The notes: a model not told the origin generated them from the sequence alone. Positions 1-6,431 are shown, counted from the first letter of the stretch. The stretch is DNA of 7,477 nt from Candidatus Bathyarchaeota archaeon (GCA_030671315.1 DAOUZW010000050.1:1-7477); one strand, 5' to 3'. Translations and numbers: made by a program.

Positions 1-1333
1 TCAATATTCTTGATGCAATGAATTTCTCTCTGTCTTTAAGATTTAGAGTGGAAAGATAGTTAATTGCATCAGTAATTGACATCTTTGTTACTTCAGCAAT
101 GGATTTTCCAACGATCTTAACAGCAAGAGGTTGTGGTTTAAGTCTGGCTCCTTTACAGTTAGGACAGAGACTTTCACTCATGAATTTCCGGTACCACTCT
201 TTCATAGAATCTGAGCGAGTTTCTCTATACCTTCTTTCAAGCATATTGACTATACCTTCGAAGGATTGACCCCCTTCCTCATTTGGAGTACCATATAGGA
301 TAATGTTGAGCTGTCTCTTCGTGAAGTTTTTAACTGGTTTGTTAAATTCTATCCCGTGTCTTCTCGCGATCGGTCTGAATTGAGAGAGTATCCATCCATC
401 AACAGGACCAAAGAATGGTTTGATCGCACCCTCCGATATGGATTTGTCTTTATCTGGAAGTACTAATTCCGGATCTATCCTTATCTTGACACCGAGACCA
501 GTACATTCATCACAAGCACCGTATGGACTATTGAAAGAGAATGATCTAGGTTCAAGTTCTTCTATGCTAACTCCACATTTTGGGCATGCGAGTTTCTCAC
601 TGAAAGCAAGCTCTGAACTTTTAGTTTCAACAACTACAATACCTCCTGAGAGTTCTATCGCGGTTTGGATCGACTCCGCAATTCTAGATTTCTCGCGCTT
701 TGTCAATTTGACACTGTCGACAACAGCCTCTATAGTATGCTTCTTGTACCTTTCAAGTTTGATTTGCTGTTCGGTTCTTACCTCTCTTCCATCAACTCGT
801 GCCATAATGAAGCCTTTGAGTTTTAGATCTCCAAGTAGATCTTTGTATTCCCCTTTCCTTCCTCGTACAATAGGTGCAAGAATTTTAACTGTTTGTTGAT
901 TACATTGGCTCAATAAGGAATCTACTATTTGTTCGACTGTCTGCTTGGCGATTTTACTACCACAGATGTGACAATGTGGAATTCCAATTCTTGCAAATAA
1001 AAGTCTGAGATAATCGTGTATCTCTGTGGCTGTTGCTACAGTTGATCTAGGATTAGCACTAGCGGTTCTTTGTTCAATTGCAATTGCGGGTGAGAGATTT
1101 TCTATATAGTCTACGTCAGGCTTGCTAAGTTGACCGAGAAATTGCCTTGCGTATGCTGACAATGATTCTATATAACGGCGCTGACCTTCAGCATATATTG
1201 TATCAAATGCCAGGGAGGATTTTCCAGACCCACTTAATCCGGTTATTACAACAATACGATTCCTAGGAATTTCTACTGTGATATTTTTGAGATTATTTTG
1301 TTTGGCTCCCTTTACAATTATGTTACCAGTTAA
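1..1333 (-). CDS. uvrA: UvrA, excinuclease ABC subunit A (N-terminal 444 codons, 3' end outside window)
   Basis: ATPase that finds bulky DNA lesions and loads UvrB in nucleotide excision repair. The frame is open from the left edge to a TGA at 1340-1342. The translation carries the UvrA signature at the N terminus: NIIVKGAKQNNLKNI, Walker A GLSGSGKSS (about residues 32-40, counting from 1333), then AEGQRRYIESLSAYARQFL. A zinc-binding pair CPKC (250-253) and CDEC (274-277) flanks ELEPRSFSFNSPYGA, and a further CPNCKGARL motif follows near residue 390. The second ATPase half lies outside the window. The gene directly follows uvrB and overlaps its stop, so the two are almost certainly cotranscribed. 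Oddity: between the upstream TGA and Walker A there is no ATG, GTG or TTG; the first is TTG at 1162, which would delete Walker A. I place the start at TTA 1333-1331 because GGTGA (1344-1340) lies 6 nt upstream; ATA at 1321 is the alternative. The family call is near certain, the start is not. Confidence 0.95.
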
Positions 1334-3336
1334 GCCTTTTCACCACTTTGAAGTATTCGAATTTGATCTCTTATCATAGCGGCTTTTTCAAATTCTAATT
1401 TTCTCGCTGACTCGAACATCTCTTCCTCTAATCCCGCTATTATGGCTGAAAGCTCATGTCCTGATCTAGACTTTTTCTTGGGAGCACTCAATCTTTTAGC
1501 GATAACGTGCGCGTTATTAGTTGGTTCTTTCTGCATTGACATTGCTAATATTGTCTTAACTTCTTTTCTTATTGTCTCGGGGACGATACCATATTTTCGA
1601 TTATATTCCAACTGTATCTCACGCCTCCGCTGAGTCTCATCTATAGCTCTACTCATAGATCTAGTCATATTATCTGCATACATGATTACTTGGCCAGATG
1701 CATTTCTGGAGGCTCGACCGATAGTCTGTATTAAGGAAGTCCCAGAGCGGAGAAAACCTTCACTATCAGCATCTAGAATGGCAACAAGTGATACTTCTGG
1801 CAGGTCAAGTCCTTCTCTTAGAAGGTTGACACCAATAATAGCATCATATACACCTAGGCGAAGATCTTTGAGAATTTCAACTCTATCAAAAGTGTCAATC
1901 TCAGAATGTAAATAATTTACGTTTATGCCGGTCTCTTGTATAAATTCAGATAGATTTTCAGCCATCTTTTTCGTCAGTGTTGTAACCAGACATTTCTCTT
2001 TCTTCTTTACCCGATTGTTAATCTCATTAATGAGGTTTTGAACTTGACCTTTTGCTGGTCTAACTATTACTTCAGGATCCACTAGTCCAGTTGGTCTAAT
2101 GATCTGTTCAACTATTCTTTTGCTAATATTGATTTCATATGATGAGGGTGTGGCAGACATGTATATGACTAGGCCAATCTTCGTATTGAATTCCTTGAAG
2201 GATAATGGTCTATTATCTTTAGCTGATTTTAGTCTGAATCCATGATCAATCAAAGTCTCCTTTCTAGAAGTATCACCACCATACATACCCTCCAGTTGAG
2301 GTATAGTAACATGAGACTCATCTATTATTGTCAAGAAACCCTTAGGGAAATAATCAATTAAAGTGTGAGGAGGTTCTCCTACTTCACGTCCATCAAAGTG
2401 TCTAGAATAATTCTCTATCCCAGAACAGTACCCGATCTGCTCTATCATTTCCAAGTCATACTTGGTTCTCTGCTCAAGCCGTTGTGCTTCAAGTAGTTTA
2501 TTTTCAGCATTTAATTCTTCCAATCTTACTTGAAGTTCAGATTTGATTGATTTGGTTGCCGTTGCAAGTTCATTTTTGGGGGTTACAAAATGTTTAGCCG
2601 GAAAGATGAATGCAGATTCCTTGAATCCTTGTTCAATTCCTGTGATTGGGTCAAGCTCGAGAATTTTATCTATTTTATCTTCACTAAGTAAAAATCTTAA
2701 TACAATCTCTTGATTAATTGGACAGATTTCGATTACATTTCCTCTAGCCCTGAAGCGCCCTCTACTTAGCGCGGTATCATTTCGTTCATATTGCATATCT
2801 ACTAGTCTTTTTAGGATTTCATTTCTTCCAATTATTTGATTTTTATGAAGACGTAATACAATTTTTAGATATTCTTGTGGCGACCCCAATCCATATAGAC
2901 ATGAGGAACTTGCAACGACTATCACATCTTTTCGCGATAAAAGCGATTGTGTTGATGAATGTCTAAGCCTATCGATCTCCTCGTTAATCGATGTCTCTTT
3001 AGCAATGTAAGTATCAGTTTTTGGGACATAGGCTTCAGGCTGGTAATAGTCATAGTAACTAACAAAATATTCTACAGCGTTTTCGGGAAAAAAAGTTTTG
3101 AATTCTGTATAGAGTTGAGCTGCCAAAGTTTTGTTATGAGATATGACAAGAGTTGGCCTTTGGGTATTCGCTATCACATGTGCCATGACAAAGGTTTTTC
3201 CTGTCCCAGTAGCACCTTTTAATGTCTGTCTTTTCAGTCCTTGCTTTACACCTTCAGATAGCATACTAATAGCTTTGGGTTGATCTCCTTTTGGGGTATA
3301 ATCGGTAACAAGCTTGAAACTTTTTTTAAAGACCAT
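1330..3336 (-). CDS. uvrB: UvrB, excinuclease ABC subunit B
   Basis: Damage-verifying helicase-like subunit of UvrABC: it is loaded by UvrA, inserts a beta-hairpin between the strands and recruits UvrC. At 668 residues it has normal family length. It begins with the family opening (FKLVTDYTPKGDQPKAI). Walker A GATGTGKT is at 41-48. The beta-hairpin region YYDYYQPEAYVPKTDTYI follows soon after, then SSSCLYGLGSP. The helicase half has IDESHVTIPQLEGMYGGD, IYMSATPS, GVNLLREGLDLPEVSLV and motif VI QTIGRASRN. The C-terminal UVR domain (EEEMFESARKLEFEKAAMIRDQI) is the UvrC-binding element. ATG at 3336 is preceded by GAGGG (3351-3347, 10 nt away), a fair ribosome site. It is the first gene of a uvrB-uvrA operon. 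UvrABC in archaea is generally regarded as acquired from bacteria; nothing here contradicts that. Confidence 0.98.
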   Translation of the reverse strand: MVFKKSFKLVTDYTPKGDQPKAISMLSEGVKQGLKRQTLKGATGTGKTFVMAHVIANTQRPTLVISHNKTLAAQLYTEFKTFFPENAVEYFVSYYDYYQPEAYVPKTDTYIAKETSINEEIDRLRHSSTQSLLSRKDVIVVASSSCLYGLGSPQEYLKIVLRLHKNQIIGRNEILKRLVDMQYERNDTALSRGRFRARGNVIEICPINQEIVLRFLLSEDKIDKILELDPITGIEQGFKESAFIFPAKHFVTPKNELATATKSIKSELQVRLEELNAENKLLEAQRLEQRTKYDLEMIEQIGYCSGIENYSRHFDGREVGEPPHTLIDYFPKGFLTIIDESHVTIPQLEGMYGGDTSRKETLIDHGFRLKSAKDNRPLSFKEFNTKIGLVIYMSATPSSYEINISKRIVEQIIRPTGLVDPEVIVRPAKGQVQNLINEINNRVKKKEKCLVTTLTKKMAENLSEFIQETGINVNYLHSEIDTFDRVEILKDLRLGVYDAIIGVNLLREGLDLPEVSLVAILDADSEGFLRSGTSLIQTIGRASRNASGQVIMYADNMTRSMSRAIDETQRRREIQLEYNRKYGIVPETIRKEVKTILAMSMQKEPTNNAHVIAKRLSAPKKKSRSGHELSAIIAGLEEEMFESARKLEFEKAAMIRDQIRILQSGEKA

Positions 3337-3540
3337 TAAAGTAAGACCCTCATTTGAGAGACATACCTGTAACTTGAGTCGACAATACTAGCAGATATGT
3401 TCACAATAAGCATAATTTTGTTCTTGATTTGACAAATCGGTTTGCCAGACTCGAATCAGTCTTGACGGATATTAAGATATCTCCGTATAATTAATGGTTA
3501 AAATGTGCATTAATACTCTAAAAAAATCAGAATTTTAAGC
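3337..3540 (-). promoter_or_regulatory. uvrB upstream region with two small inverted repeats
   Basis: This spacer separates the NUDIX stop from the uvrB start and should hold the uvrB promoter. Read on the minus strand, an AT-rich stretch at about 3423-3406 (AAAATTATGCTTATT) is the nearest box A candidate, giving a leader of roughly 45-50 nt. Upstream of it lie two short perfect palindromes: AGACT (3447-3451) / AGTCT (3458-3462) with a 6-nt gap, and GATAT (3468-3472) / ATATC (3477-3481) with a 4-nt gap. They could be operator half-sites or chance in AT-rich DNA. The promoter position is inferred only from base composition. Confidence 0.35.
3520..3526 (-). terminator. Oligo-T terminator of the NUDIX gene
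   Basis: A run of seven T on the minus strand lies 14 nt after the NUDIX stop codon. Archaeal RNA polymerase typically terminates at such oligo-T stretches without needing a hairpin, and none is seen just upstream. It would separate the NUDIX transcript from uvrB. Confidence 0.5.
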
Positions 3541-4116
3541 TTAGTTAAATAATATTTCAATAAAATTTTTTATTATTCTAGCAGTGGCTCCCCAGATTAC
3601 ATGATTAGGAAGTTCATAATAATATACAGGATATGGCTTGGAATTCTTGATTACATACCCAGTTTTTGGAGATTTTTTTAGTTCCTCAAGAGGAGCCATA
3701 ATTATTTCACTGACTTCATTTCTGTTTATTTTGAAATCATATGGATACGGAATTTTTCCAACAAAAGGAGATATCAAATAACCAGTACTACTTGCATAAT
3801 CATCTAACATTCCAAGAATATTCATATCGCTCGTTATTATGCCAAGTTCTTCCCAAGCTTCTCGTAATATAGTACCCTTTGGATCAATGTCTGATTCTTC
3901 GAATAAACCTCCAGGAAAAGATATTTGGCCTGGATGATTTTTCAATTCTTTATTCCTTTTTGTTAAGAGTAAGGAATAATAACCCGCGTTTTTCATCAGA
4001 GGAACTAAGACGGCAGCACGTACAAGATTATTCGTTGCCAATTTCACTTTTTTCCTAGCGCTAAGAGCATTTATAACATGCGTCTCAAAATCATCAACTG
4101 GCAAATATCTATTCAC
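3541..4116 (-). CDS. NUDIX hydrolase, CoA pyrophosphatase (NudL/NUDT7) type
   Basis: Predicted cytoplasmic Mg-dependent pyrophosphatase that splits CoA or its derivatives into 3',5'-ADP and 4'-phosphopantetheine. The 191 residues match the CoA-pyrophosphatase branch: the UPF0035-like motif LLTKRNKELKNHPGQISFPGG spans about 50-70. It runs straight into an extended NUDIX box, with GG (69-70), then a TILREAWEELGI core (about 82-93) holding the REXXEE metal-binding glutamates. The C-terminal HVIWGATARII (172-182) is also typical of this branch. The start is GTG at 4116-4114: an in-frame TGA lies just upstream and there is no ATG between, but no clear ribosome site is visible, so the mRNA may be nearly leaderless. 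It is transcribed divergently from hisG and is a single-gene unit. Exact substrate (CoA, acyl-CoA or another dinucleotide) cannot be decided from sequence. Confidence 0.9.
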   Translation of the reverse strand: MNRYLPVDDFETHVINALSARKKVKLATNNLVRAAVLVPLMKNAGYYSLLLTKRNKELKNHPGQISFPGGLFEESDIDPKGTILREAWEELGIITSDMNILGMLDDYASSTGYLISPFVGKIPYPYDFKINRNEVSEIIMAPLEELKKSPKTGYVIKNSKPYPVYYYELPNHVIWGATARIIKNFIEILFN

Positions 4117-4257
4117 ATCTACATATGGCGATTGTCACACTAATCTATGTACTTCAACCCTTATCTATCTAATATCAAGATAGCATCATAAAGACCATGA
4201 ATTATTTACAATATAAACATCGAATGTCTTCTATGAATCAAAACAAGATCTTCAAAT

Positions 4258-4267
4258 AATAAATATA
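4258..4267 (+). promoter_or_regulatory. Candidate box A (TATA) element of hisG
   Basis: AATAAATATA lies about 45 nt before the hisG start in the 191-bp divergent spacer shared with the NUDIX gene. Archaeal transcription usually starts about 25 nt downstream of the box A centre, which would put the 5' end near 4289 and leave a leader of about 20 nt. GTGAT at 4297-4301, 6 nt before ATG, is the ribosome site. The whole spacer is AT-rich, so the choice of box is uncertain. Confidence 0.4.
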
Positions 4268-4307
4268 CAGTTAAAATAACAATCTAGAAGCATAATGTGA
4301 TCATAAC

Positions 4308-5222
4308 ATGTCCACCCTTAGAGTAGCTCTACCAAAAGGCCATCTTTGGAATTCTGTTAAATCCCTACTGGACCGATCTGGATACAACATCATCATTAGA
4401 GGTGAGCGCTCGTATAGAGCTGAATCGAGAGACCACGAGTTGGAATTAAGAATTCACCGTGCTCAAAACATCAGTCTTTTAGTTGAACAAGGTAGATATG
4501 ATTTAGGCATTACTGGTCTCGACTGGATTCTTGAGCCAAAAGCTGACGTTGAAGAATTAGCAGATCTTAAAGTTGGGCAAGTCAATGTCATAGCAGCAGT
4601 TCCACAAAGACATGGACTTAACGAAAATCTTGGTTTGAAAGTTTTTTCAAAATTCGAAGAGATAATTAATAAAGAAAAGAAAGAAAAGATTGTAGTTGCT
4701 TCGGAATACGAGAACCTTACAAGAAATCTGTTTACTACACATTTACCAAAGTTACCCTATAGGTTCATACGCTCGTATGGTGCAACGGAGACCTTCATTG
4801 AAGTTGCAGACCTAATAGTTGATTGCACTGAAACTGGAGCTACTTTAAAAGAGAACGGTTGGGCAATTATTCATAAACTGTTCGAATCAACAGCCCGAGT
4901 GATCGGTAACAAGAACAGTTTGAAGGATTCTTGGAAGAAAGAGAAAATAGAAGGCTTGTGTTCGCTCATTGAAGGAGCTAGAGATGGTAAAGGTCTTCGA
5001 CTTCTGAAAATGAATGTTACTGAAGATTCTATGAATAGAGTGATGAATGTCCTTCCCTCTATGAAAAGCCCAACCATCTCTAAACTTTATGATGGATCCA
5101 AAGGCGGATATGCTGTTGAGGTTGCTGTAGCCGAAGACCAGATTGTTAATCTAATTCCAAGACTAAAACGTGCTGGTGCCACAGACATTCTTGAACTACA
5201 AATAGAGAAAGTAGTACGTTAG
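4308..5222 (+). CDS. hisG: ATP phosphoribosyltransferase, long form
   Basis: Catalyses the first committed step of histidine synthesis: ATP plus PRPP gives N1-(5-phosphoribosyl)-ATP. The N terminus LRVALPKGHLWNSVKSLLDRSGY and the RYDLGITGLDWILE segment (63-76) are characteristic. The PRPP-binding loop is IVDCTETGATLKENG (170-184). At 304 residues this is the long form: after the catalytic domain comes a C-terminal ACT-like regulatory domain (about 230-304, with SPTISKLYDG, GGYAVEVAVAE and IPRLKRAGATDILEL). The enzyme should therefore be a self-contained, histidine-inhibited hexamer that does not need HisZ. The start is ATG 4308, with GTGAT 6 nt upstream; the only nearby upstream ATG runs directly into TGA. 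No other his gene is in the window: the downstream neighbour is convergent, 29 bp away, so hisG is the last or only gene of its transcript. Confidence 0.97.
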   Translation: MSTLRVALPKGHLWNSVKSLLDRSGYNIIIRGERSYRAESRDHELELRIHRAQNISLLVEQGRYDLGITGLDWILEPKADVEELADLKVGQVNVIAAVPQRHGLNENLGLKVFSKFEEIINKEKKEKIVVASEYENLTRNLFTTHLPKLPYRFIRSYGATETFIEVADLIVDCTETGATLKENGWAIIHKLFESTARVIGNKNSLKDSWKKEKIEGLCSLIEGARDGKGLRLLKMNVTEDSMNRVMNVLPSMKSPTISKLYDGSKGGYAVEVAVAEDQIVNLIPRLKRAGATDILELQIEKVVR

Positions 5223-5251
5223 AATTAACTATTATCCAAATCTAATATTAT

Positions 5252-5662
5252 CTAATTCAATTCAGGAATAGAGATAGAAACATTGATCTCGGGTGGATTA
5301 TTAATTGTATTATGCACTGTACAATGTTTAACCATTCTAATGATACCTTGTTGCAACTCAGGTTCAATATTTTTTTTGAACAGAATTTTTGCTTGAAGCT
5401 CACCAACTCTTGAAGGGTTCTTTGCCATGTTCCATTCCAAAACAATGTTCATGCCTTCCATAGGGATTTTATGTCGATCACAGAACATTTTCGCGTAGAC
5501 ACCCATGCAGCATCCTATTGATGAGATGAACATCTCGACGGGAGTCATCCCCGTATCTTGTCCATCTTCTTCTGTAGGCTGGTCCGATATTATCTCATGA
5601 TTCCTATATTTCGAACTAAATCGCCAGCCTTCTAAGTACGATATCGCCATTTTCATTCTCAT
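5252..5662 (-). CDS. OsmC/Ohr-family protein
   Basis: Probable thiol-dependent peroxidase-fold protein, 136 residues, the normal size for the family. OsmC/Ohr proteins reduce organic hydroperoxides with two conserved cysteines; both regions are recognisable: SSIGCCMG (cysteines 51 and 52) at the start of the central helix and KHCTVHNTI (cysteine 114). TPVEMFISSIGCC follows the usual family pattern of a loop leading into that helix. Cysteine 61 is an extra. The general shape (short N-terminal strand region, KHCTVHNT ending) resembles the YhfA-like branch more than classical Ohr, so substrate is open. ATG 5662 is taken as start; ATG codons at residues 3 and 5 are possible. A TTTAAA at 5694-5699 fits a box A for a very short leader. 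Confidence 0.88.
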   Translation of the reverse strand: MRMKMAISYLEGWRFSSKYRNHEIISDQPTEEDGQDTGMTPVEMFISSIGCCMGVYAKMFCDRHKIPMEGMNIVLEWNMAKNPSRVGELQAKILFKKNIEPELQQGIIRMVKHCTVHNTINNPPEINVSISIPELN

Positions 5663-5693
5663 ATCACAATCTCATACTGGATTTGAAATGATG

Positions 5694-5699
5694 TTTAAA
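5694..5699 (-). promoter_or_regulatory. Candidate box A of the OsmC-family gene
   Basis: TTTAAA, read on the minus strand within GCTTTAAACATC, lies 32 nt before the ATG. Counting about 25 nt from the box centre puts transcription start near 5671, giving a leader of about 9 nt, as in the nearly leaderless mRNAs common in archaea. The motif is palindromic, so strand is assigned from position only. Confidence 0.45.
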
Positions 5700-5779
5700 G
5701 CATTATTTCAGAACTAAATCTAGATAATTTAACTATTTCAAATTGAAAGTGCGAGCTATCCATGATTGAAGATTTATCC

Positions 5780-5790
5780 ATATTTAAAAA
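5780..5790 (+). promoter_or_regulatory. Candidate box A for the two-small-gene transcript
   Basis: ATATTTAAAAA is the best archaeal TATA-like element in the 176-bp divergent spacer. A start about 25 nt downstream would fall near 5811, just where AAGGAGGGAG begins. A second candidate, AAAAATATAAGG (about 5803-5814), would start transcription near 5835, right before the AGGTGA ribosome site of the next gene. Confidence 0.45.
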
Positions 5791-5847
5791 CTTCAAAATA
5801 GAAAAAATATAAGGAGGGAGAAAATCTAGTTAGATTAGGTGACTGTA

Positions 5848-6063
5848 ATGAGCTATTATGATCCATTCTATTGGAGAAAGGGTCGCTGGCCTTACCAACA
5901 GCTTAGATTTCCGAGGATCCATAGAATAAATGATCCACTTCAACAGCTTGGTTTGAATAGATATCAAAAACCTGTTTTGGCTTCATCCGCCTATTATGGA
6001 TCCTTTAAGCCTAAATCATTATATTATTGGACAACTTATGGGGCACCAATAATTTGGAGGTAA
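5848..6063 (+). CDS. Small Tyr/Trp-rich basic protein of unknown function
   Basis: I do not recognise this 71-residue protein. It opens MSYYDPFYWRKGRWPY and ends YYWTTYGAPIIWR. It holds 10 tyrosines and 4 tryptophans, 11 Lys/Arg against 2 Asp and no Glu, so it is strongly basic and aromatic, with no signal peptide, membrane segment or CXXC pair. I start it at ATG 5848 because AGGTGA (5837-5842) lies 5 nt upstream; GTG 5839 would add three residues but overlaps that site. Evidence that it is real: good ribosome site, box A upstream, and a second small gene whose ribosome site overlaps its stop codon. The composition would suit contact with nucleic acid or another protein, but no function can be assigned. 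Confidence 0.7.
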   Translation: MSYYDPFYWRKGRWPYQQLRFPRIHRINDPLQQLGLNRYQKPVLASSAYYGSFKPKSLYYWTTYGAPIIWR

Positions 6064-6070
6064 ATTTCAA

Positions 6071-6148
6071 ATGGCTTCATATCTAAAGCTAGTAGAGATC
6101 GATGGAGAATCGTACATTCAGGAACAGATAGTTTTCGACCCTGAATAA
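6071..6148 (+). CDS. 25-residue microprotein downstream of the Tyr-rich gene
   Basis: A 26-codon frame (MASYLKLVEIDGESYIQEQ, then IVFDPE) starts 7 nt after the previous stop. Its ribosome site GGAGGT (6057-6062) overlaps that gene's last codon and stop and sits 8 nt before ATG, an arrangement typical of translational coupling. The peptide is acidic (6 Asp/Glu plus the C-terminal Glu-rich tail, one Lys), the opposite of its basic neighbour. No family is recognised. With so few codons it could be chance, but ribosome site and spacing argue otherwise. Confidence 0.5.
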   Translation: MASYLKLVEIDGESYIQEQIVFDPE

Positions 6149-6194
6149 GTCTGTTCCCATTGGTTTGCTTACTGGTTGAATATAACGTAAAACA

Positions 6195-6200
6195 TTTATC
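6195..6200 (+). promoter_or_regulatory. Candidate box A of the tRNA-Tyr gene
   Basis: TTTATC within AACATTTATCTG lies 26 nt upstream of the GGG at 6224-6226, the expected box A to start-site distance in archaea. This would give a tRNA precursor with a 5' leader of about 13 nt that includes the acceptor-like repeat. TATAAC at 6181-6186 is a less well spaced alternative. Confidence 0.45.
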
Positions 6201-6225
6201 TGATTCATGTTTGAGTGAAATCAGG

Positions 6226-6243
6226 GTCCCGCGGATCCCGCGG
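6226..6243 (+). repeat. Tandem 9-nt repeat spanning the tRNA leader and acceptor 5' strand
   Basis: GTCCCGCGG (6226-6234) is followed directly by ATCCCGCGG (6235-6243), differing at one base. The second copy contains the acceptor 5' strand CCCGCGG of tRNA-Tyr. The first lies in the leader and, as GGTCCCGCGG (6225-6234), can pair over 10 bp with the 3' end CCGCGGGACC (6438-6447), competing with the real 7-bp acceptor stem. The second copy is chosen as the true 5' end because it is followed by T8-A9. Confidence 0.85.
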
Positions 6244-6245
6244 TA

Positions 6246-6268
6246 AGATGTGTGTAAGCATCCCGTAA
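6246..6268 (+). other. tRNA-Tyr intron 1, after position 9 (23 nt)
   Basis: Exact BHB: central helix GCGG (6240-6243, exon) with CCGT (6263-6266); 5' bulge TAA (6244-6246); inner helix GATG (6247-6250) with CATC (6259-6262); 3' bulge AAG (6267-6269). Cutting after the second base of each bulge joins A9 to G10 and restores TA-GCTC. The exon half of the central helix is part of the acceptor strand, so the acceptor stem cannot fully form until this intron leaves. Confidence 0.9.
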
Positions 6269-6290
6269 GCTCAGCTTGGTAGAGCTTCCG

Positions 6291-6314
6291 ATCACGTCAA
6301 TAACGTGAGGAGAT
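6291..6314 (+). other. tRNA-Tyr intron 2, after position 30 (24 nt)
   Basis: Exact BHB: central helix CTTC (6285-6288, exon) with GGAG (6309-6312, one G-U); 5' bulge CGA (6289-6291); inner helix TCACG (6292-6296) with CGTGA (6304-6308) around a 7-nt loop; 3' bulge ATG (6313-6315). The predicted cuts join G30 to G31, which is what completes the anticodon stem TCCGG opposite CCGGA. The outer helix is weak (two pairs). Confidence 0.88.
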
Positions 6315-6321
6315 GCTGTAG

Positions 6322-6369
6322 AGCTGTACCCATGGTGCGGCCATCTAGCCTATCAGGCTAACAATGGAT
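6322..6369 (+). other. tRNA-Tyr intron 3, canonical position 37/38 (48 nt)
   Basis: Central helix CTGT (6316-6319, positions 32-35) with ATGG (6364-6367), containing two wobble pairs; 5' bulge AGA (6320-6322); 3' bulge ATA (6368-6370). Cuts give G37-A38. The inner helix is poor: only TGT/ACA (6325-6327 / 6361-6363) next to an enlarged bulge. The body holds two hairpins, ATGG/CCAT (6332-6335 / 6341-6344) and TAGCC/GGCTA (6346-6350 / 6356-6360). The outer helix exists only after intron 2 is removed. Boundaries rest mainly on the resulting anticodon arm. Confidence 0.78.
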
Positions 6370-6385
6370 ACCGGAGTGTCGCTGG

Positions 6386-6404
6386 AGAGCAAGTGCTCGG
6401 CGAA
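6386..6404 (+). other. tRNA-Tyr intron 4, after position 53 (19 nt)
   Basis: Exact BHB: central helix CGCT (6380-6383, exon) with GGCG (6399-6402); 5' bulge GGA (6384-6386); inner helix GAGC (6387-6390) with GCTC (6395-6398) around loop AAGT; 3' bulge AAT (6403-6405). Cuts join G53 to T54 at the T-stem/T-loop border. At 19 nt it is close to the smallest size that can hold the motif. Confidence 0.9.
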
Positions 6405-6410
6405 TTCAAA

Positions 6411-6431
6411 ATAGGTTTTTACCTATGAAAC
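6411..6431 (+). other. tRNA-Tyr intron 5, after position 59 (21 nt)
   Basis: Exact BHB: central helix TTCA (6405-6408, exon) with TGAA (6426-6429); 5' bulge AAA (6409-6411); inner helix TAGGT (6412-6416) with ACCTA (6421-6425) around loop TTTT; 3' bulge ACT (6430-6432). Cuts join A59 to T60, giving T-loop TTCAAAT. Only 6 nt of exon separate it from intron 4. Confidence 0.9.

Noticed and set aside
420..899. 159-codon plus-strand open frame
   Set aside because: It lies opposite the conserved UvrA coding sequence and its translation looks like low-complexity antisense.
1160..1162. TTG as the uvrA start
   Set aside because: It would remove Walker A and the conserved N-terminal segment that is clearly encoded in frame upstream.
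4871..5077. 68-codon minus-strand open frame
   Set aside because: Antisense shadow of hisG with no ribosome site or recognisable motif.
6228..6234. First CCCGCGG copy as the real 5' end of the tRNA
   Set aside because: It is followed by AT rather than the required T8-A9, and it would need a longer first intron without a matching BHB; the second copy fits exactly.
6286..6298. Alternative anticodon CAC (Val) directly after TTCCGAT
   Set aside because: Loop geometry is poor, and reading this as exon leaves CTGTAG unexplained; the BHB at 30/31 gives a perfect anticodon stem with GTA and matches the C1-G72 tyrosine identity.
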